A DNA stretch of 6,164 nucleotides. It comes from an uncultured Clostridia bacterium (GTDB taxonomy: Bacteria > Bacillota > Clostridia > Oscillospirales > Acutalibacteraceae). Positions 1 through 6,164 of the stretch are shown here, piece by piece. Location: the NCBI GenBank assembly GCA_944384865.1, contig CALWVC010000209.1, forward strand, positions 1 to 6,164, given 5' to 3'. The first letter of the stretch is position 1. Every line of letters starts with the position of its first letter. The translations under genes and the position numbers were made by a program. Under the pieces are notes generated by a model. It was given only the letters and a program-made list of their open reading frames with translations, had not been told where the DNA came from and did no database searches.

Positions 1-930
1 TTGTGCGGAAAACGGGGGATCCCGCTGTATATTGCGGTGGGCAACCACGACGGGGCGGACCGGTTTTCACTGGGCTCTTCGCTGCTGGCGCGGCAGGGGC
101 TGCATATTGCCGCAAGGCTGCCGGAATTGCCACGATTGGTATTGCAGGACAGCGAGACACTGATTCATCTCTATCTGCTGCCCTTTTTTGATTTGCAGAC
201 CGCGCGGTATCTGTTGCGGGACGATGATATTTCCACGCTGGGGCAGGCTGTGCAACGGCTGCTGCAGCCGGTGCGGGCGCAGCTCGCGCCGGATGCGTTT
301 AATATTTTGGTAACCCACTGTTTTGTATCGGGTGCCAAGATGCATACGCAGGAAGAAGACGCCTATGTAGGCACCTTGCAGCAGATTGACAGCGGTGTGT
401 TCGACGGATTTGATTATGTGGCGCTGGGGCATCTGCACGCGCCCCAGTCGATCGGCAGCCTGCATTACAGCGGGTCGCCGCTGAAATACAGCTTTGATGA
501 ATGCAACCAGCGCAAGTCTGTCACCGAGTTGACCGTTACCGGCAAACAGGCGCGGCTGCGGGAGATCCCTGTGACGCCGGCGCATGATGTGCGGGTGTTG
601 ACAGGCAGCTTGCAGCAGTTGCTGGATGCGGCCGCTTATGACCCGTCGCCGGAAGATTATCTGTTCGCCGAGCTGACCGGTGCGCCGGCTTTTGAGCCGA
701 TGGCCCGGCTGCGGGCGTATTATCCCAATCTGCTGGGGCTGCGCAACGGTGTGGAACCGGCAGATACGGCGCAAACCCGTGTACGCGCGGATCTGCGGGC
801 GCAGCTGCGCCGGCAGCAGCCGGATCAGGAAAAGCTGTTTACCGCATTTTTGACGGATATCTGCGGGACGCCGCCGTCAGAACAGGATCTGCAACTGTTC
901 CGGCAGGTGTGTAAGGAGGCGCGGCCATGA
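1..930 (+). CDS. sbcD: Exonuclease subunit SbcD (Mre11-like), 5' end outside window
   Basis: Nuclease subunit of the SbcCD complex, a Mn-dependent metallophosphoesterase that, with the SbcC ATPase, cleaves DNA hairpins and trims blocked double-strand ends. Visible are 309 residues. GNHD (14-17) is phosphoesterase motif III, VTHC (104-107) carries the next metal histidine (H106), and GHLH (143-146) is the final metal-binding motif. The stretch 156-167 (YSGSPLKYSFDE) is very typical of SbcD. Residues from about 190 to the end match the C-terminal capping region that contacts SbcC. In family members GNHD lies near residue 80, so roughly 65-70 N-terminal residues, with the DxH and GDxxD motifs, are missing because the window begins inside the gene. 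The TTG at position 1 is therefore probably not the true start. The stop codon overlaps the sbcC start (ATGA), indicating translational coupling. Identification is by recognised motifs and by the adjoining sbcC. Confidence 0.95.
   Translation: MCGKRGIPLYIAVGNHDGADRFSLGSSLLARQGLHIAARLPELPRLVLQDSETLIHLYLLPFFDLQTARYLLRDDDISTLGQAVQRLLQPVRAQLAPDAFNILVTHCFVSGAKMHTQEEDAYVGTLQQIDSGVFDGFDYVALGHLHAPQSIGSLHYSGSPLKYSFDECNQRKSVTELTVTGKQARLREIPVTPAHDVRVLTGSLQQLLDAAAYDPSPEDYLFAELTGAPAFEPMARLRAYYPNLLGLRNGVEPADTAQTRVRADLRAQLRRQQPDQEKLFTAFLTDICGTPPSEQDLQLFRQVCKEARP
913..919 (+). promoter_or_regulatory. Ribosome binding site of sbcC inside the sbcD end
   Basis: AAGGAGG, a full match to the anti-Shine-Dalgarno core, lies 7 nt before the ATG at 927 and within the last codons of sbcD. 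It fixes the sbcC start at 927 and supports coupled translation of the two subunits from one mRNA. Confidence 0.85.
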
Positions 931-3900
931 AACCGGTCTATGTGCGGATGCAGGCCTTCGGGCCGTATGTACAGGCGCAGACCTGCGATTTTTCAAAGCT
1001 ACAGGACAGTGGGATGTTTCTGATCACCGGGCAGACCGGCAGCGGCAAAACCTCGATTTTAGACGGGATCTGCTGCGCGTTGTATGGCGAGGCCACCGGT
1101 GGGCTGCGCAGTCTGTTGGAACTGCGCAGCAACCGGGCGCCATCAGAGCTGGACACCGAAACCGAATATGTGTTTGAACTGGGAGACCGGCGGTATAAAT
1201 TTCAAAGAAGGGTGCAGATCCATCAAAAGCGCAACGGAGGAACCGAGCCGCGGCAGACGGCGGCCTGCTATATCTGGAAAGAGCAAAACTGGGAGCTGCT
1301 GGCCACCGGCGACCGGAATACTGCCCAGCGGGCGCAGCAGATTATCGGGCTGGACCGGGAACGGTTCACCCAGGTGATCGTATTGCCCCAGGGGGAATTT
1401 CGCAAGTTGCTGGTGGCAAAATCCAGAGAAAAATTAGAACTGCTACAGACGCTGTTTTCTACTGCGGGCTGGCGGGAGATCACCGCTGCCTTTACCGCAA
1501 AAGCGCGGCAGCTTGAGCAGGCGTTGACGCAGCTGCATGTCCGGCGGCAGACGCTGCTGGATGCGGCGGGCTGCGAAACGCCGGAGGCGCTGGATAAACT
1601 GGTGCAAAGCACTGACCTTGCCCTGCGGCAGGCGCAGGAAGCGTCAAAGGTATCTGCCCGGGCGCTGGAGCAGGCCCGGCAGGCCTACCAGACAGCGGCC
1701 CAGGGCAACGAAAATTATGCCCGGCTGACCCAGGCGTTGCAGACCTTCGCAACGCTGGAGCAGCAGCGCGAGCAGATGCAGCAGCTGGATATCCGGTGTA
1801 AACAGGCGCAGGCACAGCGGGAACTGTTGCTGCTGGCAGCCCGGCGGGACGCCGAGCAGGCAGCGCAGAATACGGCGTTGGAGCAGGCCCGGCAGGCCGG
1901 ACAAAAGGCTGAGGCCGCGCAGTCGGCGCTGGAGCGGGCGCAGCGTGCGGCCGGGCAGGTCCCGCAGCTGCGTATACAGCTCGAGCAGGCGGCGCAAAGA
2001 CAGATACAACTGCAGCTGCTGGCGCAGGATGCGCAGGCGTTCAAGCAGACCCAAGAGACGCTGGCGGCGCTGGAAGAGCAGCTGCAGCCCGCACAGGCAC
2101 AGCGGCAGCAGCTGACACAGCAACAGGCGCAGATTACCCGGCAGGTGCAGCAATTATCTGCACACAGGCAGCAGCTATATGAAACATGGATTCAGCCTGT
2201 TCAGCAGAACAGCGCGGCGCTGGCGCAGCTGAAACAGGCGTTGGAATATGATGATCAGACACAGGCATTGACACAGCAGCTCGCGCAAAAAACGGCGGCG
2301 GCCGCAGAGCTGGAAGCAACATTGCGGCAGGCGCGCCGGGCGTATGAAGCGGCGCGCCGGGTGACCGAACAGGCTGAACAATGGGTCAGTCAGAATTCTG
2401 CGGCGGCGCTGGCGGCGCAGTTGGAACAGGGTCGGCCCTGTCCGGTCTGCGGCAGCTTGGAGCATCCTGCGCCGGCACAGCCGCCAGCGCAGCAGGTGCC
2501 GGTGTTGGCGGCGGCCCGGGAGAATGAACAGCGTTGTCTGACCCGTTGTAATGATCTGGCCGCCGAATATGCCCGGGCGCAGCAGGCGCTCAAACAGCTG
2601 GAGCAGCAGCGGCAGGAAGCGGCGCAGCATTTCGCAGACAGCGGGTTGGAACGAGCAGAGGCACATACACGCTATGAACAGCTTGCAGTCTGGGTTCAGG
2701 AAGCGGCCCGGCAGCAGTCGGCCTATGAACAGAGTCAGAAAGAGCTTGCACAATTGCAGCAATCCATGTCGCAGATCCAGCGGCAAACAGAGGAAAATAC
2801 ACAGCAGATTTCCGTTCTGGAGAATCAGATCAGCGCGGCGCAGGCACGGCTGCAAACGGTGCGCGAAAAATTGCCCGCCGGGACAGCGCCGGATCTGTTC
2901 ATGCAGCAGATGCAGCAAGCGCAGCAGCAGACAGATGCGCTGGCAGAACAGATCCAGTCGCTGGAGCAGGGCTTGCAGCAGGCGCAGCAGGCGCAGCAGG
3001 CGGCCGCGGGGGATTTGCAGCATCTGCAGGTCAACTTCGAACAGGCACACCGGCGCGCCGAATCTGCAGCGCAGGCGTTAACAGAGGCGCTAAAGCGGCA
3101 GGGGCTCAGCGAACAACAACTGATTCATATCGATGAACAGGAGCTGGAAGCACTACAGGCGAGGGTGCAAAAATACCGGGAGGACTATGCCCATCAGAAG
3201 CGACTGATCCGAGAGCTGCAGGCACAGCTTGGTGATTTTCAGCCGGTGGCGCTGGACGCCTTTGAGCAGCAGGTAGATGCATGCCAAGAAGCGTATACGG
3301 CCTGCCAGCAGACGGTGGGAGGCCTGGGTGAAAAGGCCGCCGGGCTTGCAAAAAGCGCGGCGGAATTAAAGGCCCTTGCAGAATCCGGCGGTAAGCAGGA
3401 GCAGGCTTTTCAGCAATATGAACGGCTGGCCCGGCTTTTAGCGGGCAAAAACCGCGGGAAAACCCCGATTGAAAGTTTTGTGTTAGGGCTGATGCTGGAC
3501 GATGTGCTGACGGCGGCCAACCAATATCTGACCCGGTTCACCAAAGGGCGGTATGCGCTGTGCAGGCAGCAGGAGCCCGGTTCGGGCAACGCGCTTTCGG
3601 GGCTGGATATCGCCGTGTTAGACGGCTATACCGGCACTGCCCGCGGCGTGGGCACATTATCGGGCGGCGAGATGTTTTTAGCGTCGCTGGCGCTGGCGCT
3701 GGGGCTGGCGGGCGTGGTGCAGTCCTGTTCCGGTGGCGTCCGGATGGACGCGGTGTTTATTGACGAGGGCTTCGGTTCGCTGGATAGCGATACGCTGGAT
3801 ACCGCCATGACCGCGCTGGAGCAGCTGCGGGTTGACGGGCGGCTGGTGGGTATTATTTCACATGTATCTGAGCTGAAAAGCAGAATCGGCGCCAGGGTCG

Positions 3901-3941
3901 AAGTCGAAAACGGGCGGATCCGGGTGGAAAAATTGTTTTGA
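927..3941 (+). CDS. sbcC: Exonuclease subunit SbcC (Rad50-like SMC-family ATPase)
   Basis: ATPase and DNA-tethering subunit of SbcCD; ATP binding by its dimerised heads controls the SbcD nuclease. The product is 1004 residues, normal for SbcC. The N-terminal half-head has Walker A GQTGSGKT (35-42) and the Q-loop in LPQGEF (Q155). A Gln/Ala/Leu-rich coiled-coil arm runs from about 180 to 500, the zinc hook CPVC is at 505-508, and the returning arm runs from about 520 to 835. The C-terminal half-head starts around GKNRGKTPIESF (840-851), then signature LSGGE (911-915), Walker B AVFIDE (942-947), D-loop SLD (951-953) and switch histidine H979. The arms are nearly equal in length, as expected for a hook that joins two SbcC molecules through zinc. 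The start is set by the AAGGAGG at 913-919 and by the family-typical opening MKPVYVRMQAFGPY. It overlaps sbcD by 4 bp. All catalytic motifs are intact and nothing suggests a frameshift. Confidence 0.98.
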   Translation: MKPVYVRMQAFGPYVQAQTCDFSKLQDSGMFLITGQTGSGKTSILDGICCALYGEATGGLRSLLELRSNRAPSELDTETEYVFELGDRRYKFQRRVQIHQKRNGGTEPRQTAACYIWKEQNWELLATGDRNTAQRAQQIIGLDRERFTQVIVLPQGEFRKLLVAKSREKLELLQTLFSTAGWREITAAFTAKARQLEQALTQLHVRRQTLLDAAGCETPEALDKLVQSTDLALRQAQEASKVSARALEQARQAYQTAAQGNENYARLTQALQTFATLEQQREQMQQLDIRCKQAQAQRELLLLAARRDAEQAAQNTALEQARQAGQKAEAAQSALERAQRAAGQVPQLRIQLEQAAQRQIQLQLLAQDAQAFKQTQETLAALEEQLQPAQAQRQQLTQQQAQITRQVQQLSAHRQQLYETWIQPVQQNSAALAQLKQALEYDDQTQALTQQLAQKTAAAAELEATLRQARRAYEAARRVTEQAEQWVSQNSAAALAAQLEQGRPCPVCGSLEHPAPAQPPAQQVPVLAAARENEQRCLTRCNDLAAEYARAQQALKQLEQQRQEAAQHFADSGLERAEAHTRYEQLAVWVQEAARQQSAYEQSQKELAQLQQSMSQIQRQTEENTQQISVLENQISAAQARLQTVREKLPAGTAPDLFMQQMQQAQQQTDALAEQIQSLEQGLQQAQQAQQAAAGDLQHLQVNFEQAHRRAESAAQALTEALKRQGLSEQQLIHIDEQELEALQARVQKYREDYAHQKRLIRELQAQLGDFQPVALDAFEQQVDACQEAYTACQQTVGGLGEKAAGLAKSAAELKALAESGGKQEQAFQQYERLARLLAGKNRGKTPIESFVLGLMLDDVLTAANQYLTRFTKGRYALCRQQEPGSGNALSGLDIAVLDGYTGTARGVGTLSGGEMFLASLALALGLAGVVQSCSGGVRMDAVFIDEGFGSLDSDTLDTAMTALEQLRVDGRLVGIISHVSELKSRIGARVEVENGRIRVEKLF
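2439..2450 (+). other. Zinc-hook CPVC codons at the coiled-coil apex of SbcC
   Basis: These four codons encode C505-P-V-C508, the Rad50/SbcC zinc hook (CxxC), preceded by EQGRP and followed by GSLEHP, a common SbcC context. They sit almost exactly in the middle of the 1004-residue protein. Two hooks from separate SbcC molecules are known to share one Zn ion through four cysteines, bridging DNA ends or sisters. Confidence 0.93.
2901..3001 (+). repeat. CAG-rich imperfect short repeats within sbcC coiled coil
   Basis: This stretch is dense in CAG/GCAGCA triplets. The clearest unit is a 9-bp tandem GGCGCAGCA at 2981-2989 and 2990-2998, with a related copy just before it at 2972-2980. It encodes Gln/Ala-rich coiled coil (QQAQQAQQAA-like) in the returning arm. 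The reading frame is intact and the repeat unit is a multiple of three, so gain or loss of a unit would keep the frame. It may simply reflect coiled-coil composition and preference for CAG over CAA. Confidence 0.6.
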
Positions 3942-3965
3942 CAACCGGCGTCGGCGCAGTATAAT
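3938..3965 (+). promoter_or_regulatory. Consensus SigA-type promoter for murD
   Basis: TTGACA (3938-3943) and TATAAT (3960-3965) are perfect matches to the housekeeping sigma consensus, separated by 16 bp, one short of the optimum of 17. The -35 box overlaps the sbcC stop codon (TGA, 3939-3941). Transcription would be expected to begin near 3972-3973, giving a leader of about 80 nt before murD. An exact 12-of-12 match at near-ideal spacing, directly upstream of a gene on the same strand, is unlikely to be chance. The start site is inferred, not observed. Confidence 0.82.
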
Positions 3966-3975
3966 AATAAAGAGC

Positions 3976-4020
3976 ATCCTGTTGTGGGCCCGAGGGTTTG
4001 CGCCGCCGGAACAGCAGGAT
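3976..4020 (+). promoter_or_regulatory. Imperfect hairpin in the murD leader
   Basis: ATCCTGTTGT (3976-3985) pairs with ACAGCAGGAT (4011-4020) as a 10-bp stem with one G-U wobble, enclosing a 25-nt GC-rich loop. It lies just after the predicted transcription start. No run of T follows the stem, so it does not look like an intrinsic terminator. It could be a stabilising 5' structure, a protein-binding site or chance pairing. I recognise no riboswitch or T-box motif in it. Confidence 0.45.
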
Positions 4021-4040
4021 CTGAAAGCAGTAATCTGAAC

Positions 4041-4046
4041 AGGGAG
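4041..4046 (+). promoter_or_regulatory. Ribosome binding site of murD
   Basis: AGGGAG lies 8 nt before the ATG at 4055 and outside the leader hairpin. It is weaker than the AAGGAGG sites of sbcC and the peptidase gene, but well placed. It supports 4055 as the start, which gives a normal MurD N-terminus with the GIGIS nucleotide-sugar loop about 20 residues in. Confidence 0.7.
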
Positions 4047-4054
4047 TTGCGTAT

Positions 4055-5446
4055 ATGGACAGCAGGGTCAGACATTTTTTTGACAGTATCTATGGTAAAA
4101 AGATCGCGTTTTGCGGCATCGGTATATCCAATCTGCCGTTGTGCGCGCTGTTTGCAAAATACGGCGCGCGGGTGATCGCCTGCGACCGGAAGGACCGGCA
4201 GGCGCTGGGCGAGTTCGGGCAGAAGTTAGAGGAATACGGTATTGCGCTGAAATGCGGACCGGATTATCTGGAGAATCTGGACGTCGATATCATTTTCCGC
4301 ACGCCGGGCATCTATTATAATATGGAAAAATTACAGCAATACCGGCGTGCCGGCGTGGTGGTCACATCGGAGATGGAGGTGTTTTTTGATCTGTGCCCCT
4401 GTAAAATTTACGGCGTGACCGGTTCAGACGGAAAAACCACCACCACCACGCTGATTTCCGAAATGCTGAAAAAATCCGGACGCAATGTGTATCTCGGTGG
4501 TAACATCGGCATCCCGCTGTTGCCGCAGATCGAGAAGATTACTGCCGACGATGTGGCGGTGGCGGAGCTGTCGTCGTTTCAGCTGATCTCGATGCGCAAA
4601 AGCCCGGATGTGGCGGTCATTACCAATCTGGCGCCCAATCATTTGAATGTCCATAAAACGATGGAGGAATATGTAGACGCGAAGAAAAACCTGATTTTAC
4701 ATCAAAACGCCTTTTCCCGCACCGTTCTCAATGCAGATAACGATATTACTGCGGCGATGCAGCCGCTGGCCCGGGGCGAATGCAGCCTGTTCAGCCGGCG
4801 GCAGCCGGTGAAAAACGGCGCGTTCTGTGACGAACAGGGACGGATGTACCTGGTGCGGCAGGGGGTTAAACAGTTTGTGATGCACAAATCCGATATTCGG
4901 ATTCCCGGCGAACACAATGTAGAAAATTATCTGGCGGCTATGGCGGCGGTGGCGGACGAGGTCGAATCCGAAGAAATGGTAGAAGTCGCCAAAACCTTTG
5001 GCGGTGTCGAACACCGGATCGAGTTTGTCCGCGAACTGGACGGCGTGCGGTATTACAACGATTCAATTGCGACCTCGCCCAGCCGTGTCATCGCCGGGCT
5101 GAAGGCCTTCGGCCGCAAGATCATCGTGATTGCGGGCGGCTATGACAAGGATATTCCCTATGGCCCGCTGGGGCCGTATCTGACCGAGTTTGTCAAAACG
5201 CTGGTGCTGCTGGGCGCTACCGCTGATAAAATTGAGGCGGCGGCAAAGGCCGCGCCCGATTATGAACCGGGCAACCCAGAGATTATTCGGGTGCAGACGC
5301 TGGAACAGGCTGTGGCAGCCGCTCGTAATGCAGCGGGCCCCGGCGATATCGTGACGCTGTCGCCGGCTTCGGCCAGCTTTGATCTTTACCGCAATTTTGA
5401 AGAGCGGGGCCAACATTTCAAACGCATCGTCAACGAACTGGCGTAA
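4055..5446 (+). CDS. murD: UDP-N-acetylmuramoyl-L-alanine--D-glutamate ligase (MurD)
   Basis: Cytoplasmic Mur ligase that adds D-glutamate to UDP-MurNAc-L-Ala using ATP, the second amino-acid step of peptidoglycan precursor synthesis. It has 463 residues, normal for the family. The N-terminal substrate-binding domain opens with GIGIS (21-25). The ATP-binding central domain has P-loop GSDGKTT (123-129), GGN (N150), ELSSFQL (171-177), H196 in NHLNVH, and DAKK, where K210 probably matches the carbamylated lysine (E. coli K198). The C-terminal glutamate-binding domain has FGGVEHR (315-321), NDSIAT (335-340), GGYDK (K365) and SPASAS...NF (S441, F448), matching E. coli K348, S415 and F422. Position 338 is Ile where E. 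coli has K319; I recall similar NDSIA forms in clostridial MurD, so activity is likely retained. The gene lies outside a dcw cell-wall cluster as far as visible, between sbcC and a peptidase gene. A consensus promoter and leader precede it. Confidence 0.94.
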   Translation: MDSRVRHFFDSIYGKKIAFCGIGISNLPLCALFAKYGARVIACDRKDRQALGEFGQKLEEYGIALKCGPDYLENLDVDIIFRTPGIYYNMEKLQQYRRAGVVVTSEMEVFFDLCPCKIYGVTGSDGKTTTTTLISEMLKKSGRNVYLGGNIGIPLLPQIEKITADDVAVAELSSFQLISMRKSPDVAVITNLAPNHLNVHKTMEEYVDAKKNLILHQNAFSRTVLNADNDITAAMQPLARGECSLFSRRQPVKNGAFCDEQGRMYLVRQGVKQFVMHKSDIRIPGEHNVENYLAAMAAVADEVESEEMVEVAKTFGGVEHRIEFVRELDGVRYYNDSIATSPSRVIAGLKAFGRKIIVIAGGYDKDIPYGPLGPYLTEFVKTLVLLGATADKIEAAAKAAPDYEPGNPEIIRVQTLEQAVAAARNAAGPGDIVTLSPASASFDLYRNFEERGQHFKRIVNELA

Positions 5447-5452
5447 AGGAGG
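5446..5452 (+). promoter_or_regulatory. Ribosome binding site of the M42 peptidase gene
   Basis: AAGGAGG begins at the last base of the murD stop codon (TAA, 5444-5446) and ends 6 nt before the ATG at 5459. It decides that start. Because it abuts the murD terminus, ribosomes finishing murD could reinitiate, which supports one murD-peptidase transcription unit. Confidence 0.85.
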
Positions 5453-5458
5453 CAGAGT

Positions 5459-6164
5459 ATGGATACATTTGAACTGTTGCGGCAGTTATGTGAACAGGAT
5501 TTTATCGGCGGATTACAGGACGCCGCTGAGACAGTGGAGCAGCTGCTGCGGCCATATGTCGACCAGGTGGAGCGCCTGCCCGACGGCAGTGTGCTCGGGC
5601 GGTTGGGCGACGACGGGCCGGGCACGCTGCTGGAGGCGCATATCGATCAGGTGGGGCTGGTGGTCACACAAGTTCATGACGACGGCTTTTTGTCGGTGGC
5701 AAAATGCGGCGGGCCGGATATCCGCGCGCTGCCTGCGGCAAGCGTGACCATCCACGGGCGTAAAAATTTGCCGGGGGTTTTTTGTTCGACGCCGCCGCAC
5801 CTGCGCAAACGTGAGGACGATGCGCTGCCGGAGCTGGACAAGCTGTATATCGACACCGGGCTGGGTAAACAGGCAAAAGAACTGATCGCGCCCGGCGACT
5901 ATGTGACCTATGATACCCGTCCGGTTTTGCTGAAAAACGGGATGGTCAGCGCCCGTTCGCTGGATGACCGGGCCGCTTGTGCCGCGCTGATCCTGGCGGC
6001 GCAGCAGCTGCACAAACAACCGCCGGCGGGCCGGGTATTGTTTGCTTTTTGTTCCGGAGAAGAGCTGGGCAGCCGGGGCGCGATTACCACTGCGTTTGCT
6101 GCCGAGGCCAATCGGGCGGTGGCAGTAGACGTATCTTTCGGTCTGTCGCCGGGAGTGCCTGAAC
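5459..6164 (+). CDS. M42-family metalloaminopeptidase, 3' end outside window
   Basis: Probable cytoplasmic co-catalytic zinc aminopeptidase of the M42 (glutamyl aminopeptidase / TET / FrvX-type) family, which removes N-terminal residues from peptides. The 235 visible codons contain the expected order: AHIDQVG with metal His61 and supporting Asp63, then the inserted lid-like domain (about 70-160) with the M42-typical PGVFCSTPPHL (105-114) and LYIDTG (129-134). SARSLDDRA follows, with D169 as the probable bridging Asp, then SGEELGSRGA with E201/E202 as catalytic base and metal ligand, and AVDVS with D224. The last metal histidine, expected around residue 310-320, lies beyond the window. Motifs differ slightly from the usual LDNR, QEE and DVT forms, so it is a divergent M42; the GEE resembles the related M20 peptidases, but the PPHL segment favours M42. 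Substrate cannot be told. It follows murD by 12 nt and is likely co-transcribed. Confidence 0.87.
   Translation, partial: MDTFELLRQLCEQDFIGGLQDAAETVEQLLRPYVDQVERLPDGSVLGRLGDDGPGTLLEAHIDQVGLVVTQVHDDGFLSVAKCGGPDIRALPAASVTIHGRKNLPGVFCSTPPHLRKREDDALPELDKLYIDTGLGKQAKELIAPGDYVTYDTRPVLLKNGMVSARSLDDRAACAALILAAQQLHKQPPAGRVLFAFCSGEELGSRGAITTAFAAEANRAVAVDVSFGLSPGVPE

Noticed and set aside
1..30. TTG at position 1 as a genuine start giving a short SbcD
   Set aside because: The reading enters just before the GNHD motif, so two essential metal-binding motifs would be missing. The window edge is the simpler explanation.
67..774. 235-codon open frame on the minus strand across sbcD
   Set aside because: It is antisense to clear SbcD motifs. 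Its Gln/Arg/His-rich composition is what the complement of this codon use produces, and there is no domain in it.
2175..3050. 291-codon open frame on the minus strand inside sbcC
   Set aside because: It lies fully antisense to a well-supported gene. The GC-rich, CAG-heavy codon use of sbcC leaves stop-free reverse frames, and the translation is low-complexity Leu/Arg/Cys with no recognisable domain.
3976..4030. Intrinsic terminator after sbcC
   Set aside because: The inverted repeat has a 25-nt loop and no T-run on the 3' side, and it lies downstream of a consensus promoter, so it is better read as part of the murD leader.
3984..4175. 63-codon + frame open reading frame overlapping the murD start
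   Set aside because: It is out of frame with murD, has no good ribosome binding site, and covers the leader hairpin; its product resembles nothing recognisable.
5513..6019. 168-codon open frame on the minus strand across the peptidase gene
   Set aside because: It is the shadow of the M42 gene, whose motifs are in the + frame starting at 5459; no recognisable protein family appears in the reverse frame.

Overview
The window is GC-rich, densely coding and entirely on the + strand. It holds four genes: the 3' part of sbcD, a complete sbcC, a complete murD and the 5' part of an M42-family metallopeptidase gene. The strong AAGGAGG-type ribosome binding sites, the consensus SigA/sigma-70 style promoter and the flavour of the MurD and SbcCD proteins suggest a relatively high-GC member of the Firmicutes, class Clostridia, perhaps near the Oscillospiraceae/Ruminococcaceae. 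That placement is inferred from recognised sequence style, not from a search.

Positions 1-3941 hold the sbcD-sbcC pair, overlapping by 4 bp (ATGA). They encode the nuclease and ATPase subunits of the SbcCD (Mre11-Rad50 type) complex, which opens DNA hairpins and processes protein-blocked double-strand ends. SbcD lacks its N-terminal metal-binding motifs only because the window begins inside the gene. SbcC is intact, with Walker A, Q-loop, a central CPVC zinc hook between two coiled-coil arms of nearly equal length, signature motif, Walker B and H-switch.

Positions 3942-4054 form the only real intergenic gap (113 bp). A consensus promoter (TTGACA, 16 bp, TATAAT) has its -35 box across the sbcC stop codon. 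It is followed by a leader of about 80 nt with a long-looped imperfect hairpin. No terminator separates sbcC from murD, so murD probably has its own promoter plus some read-through.

Positions 4055-6164 hold murD (D-glutamate-adding ligase of peptidoglycan precursor synthesis) and, 12 nt downstream, an M42-type aminopeptidase gene cut by the window end. These two look like one transcription unit.

I see no mobile element, CRISPR array, tRNA/rRNA or clearly novel system. The points worth checking are the tightly packed promoter and leader hairpin, the MurD active-site variation (NDSIAT where E. coli has NDSKAT), the variant M42 motifs, and the CAG-rich repeats inside sbcC.
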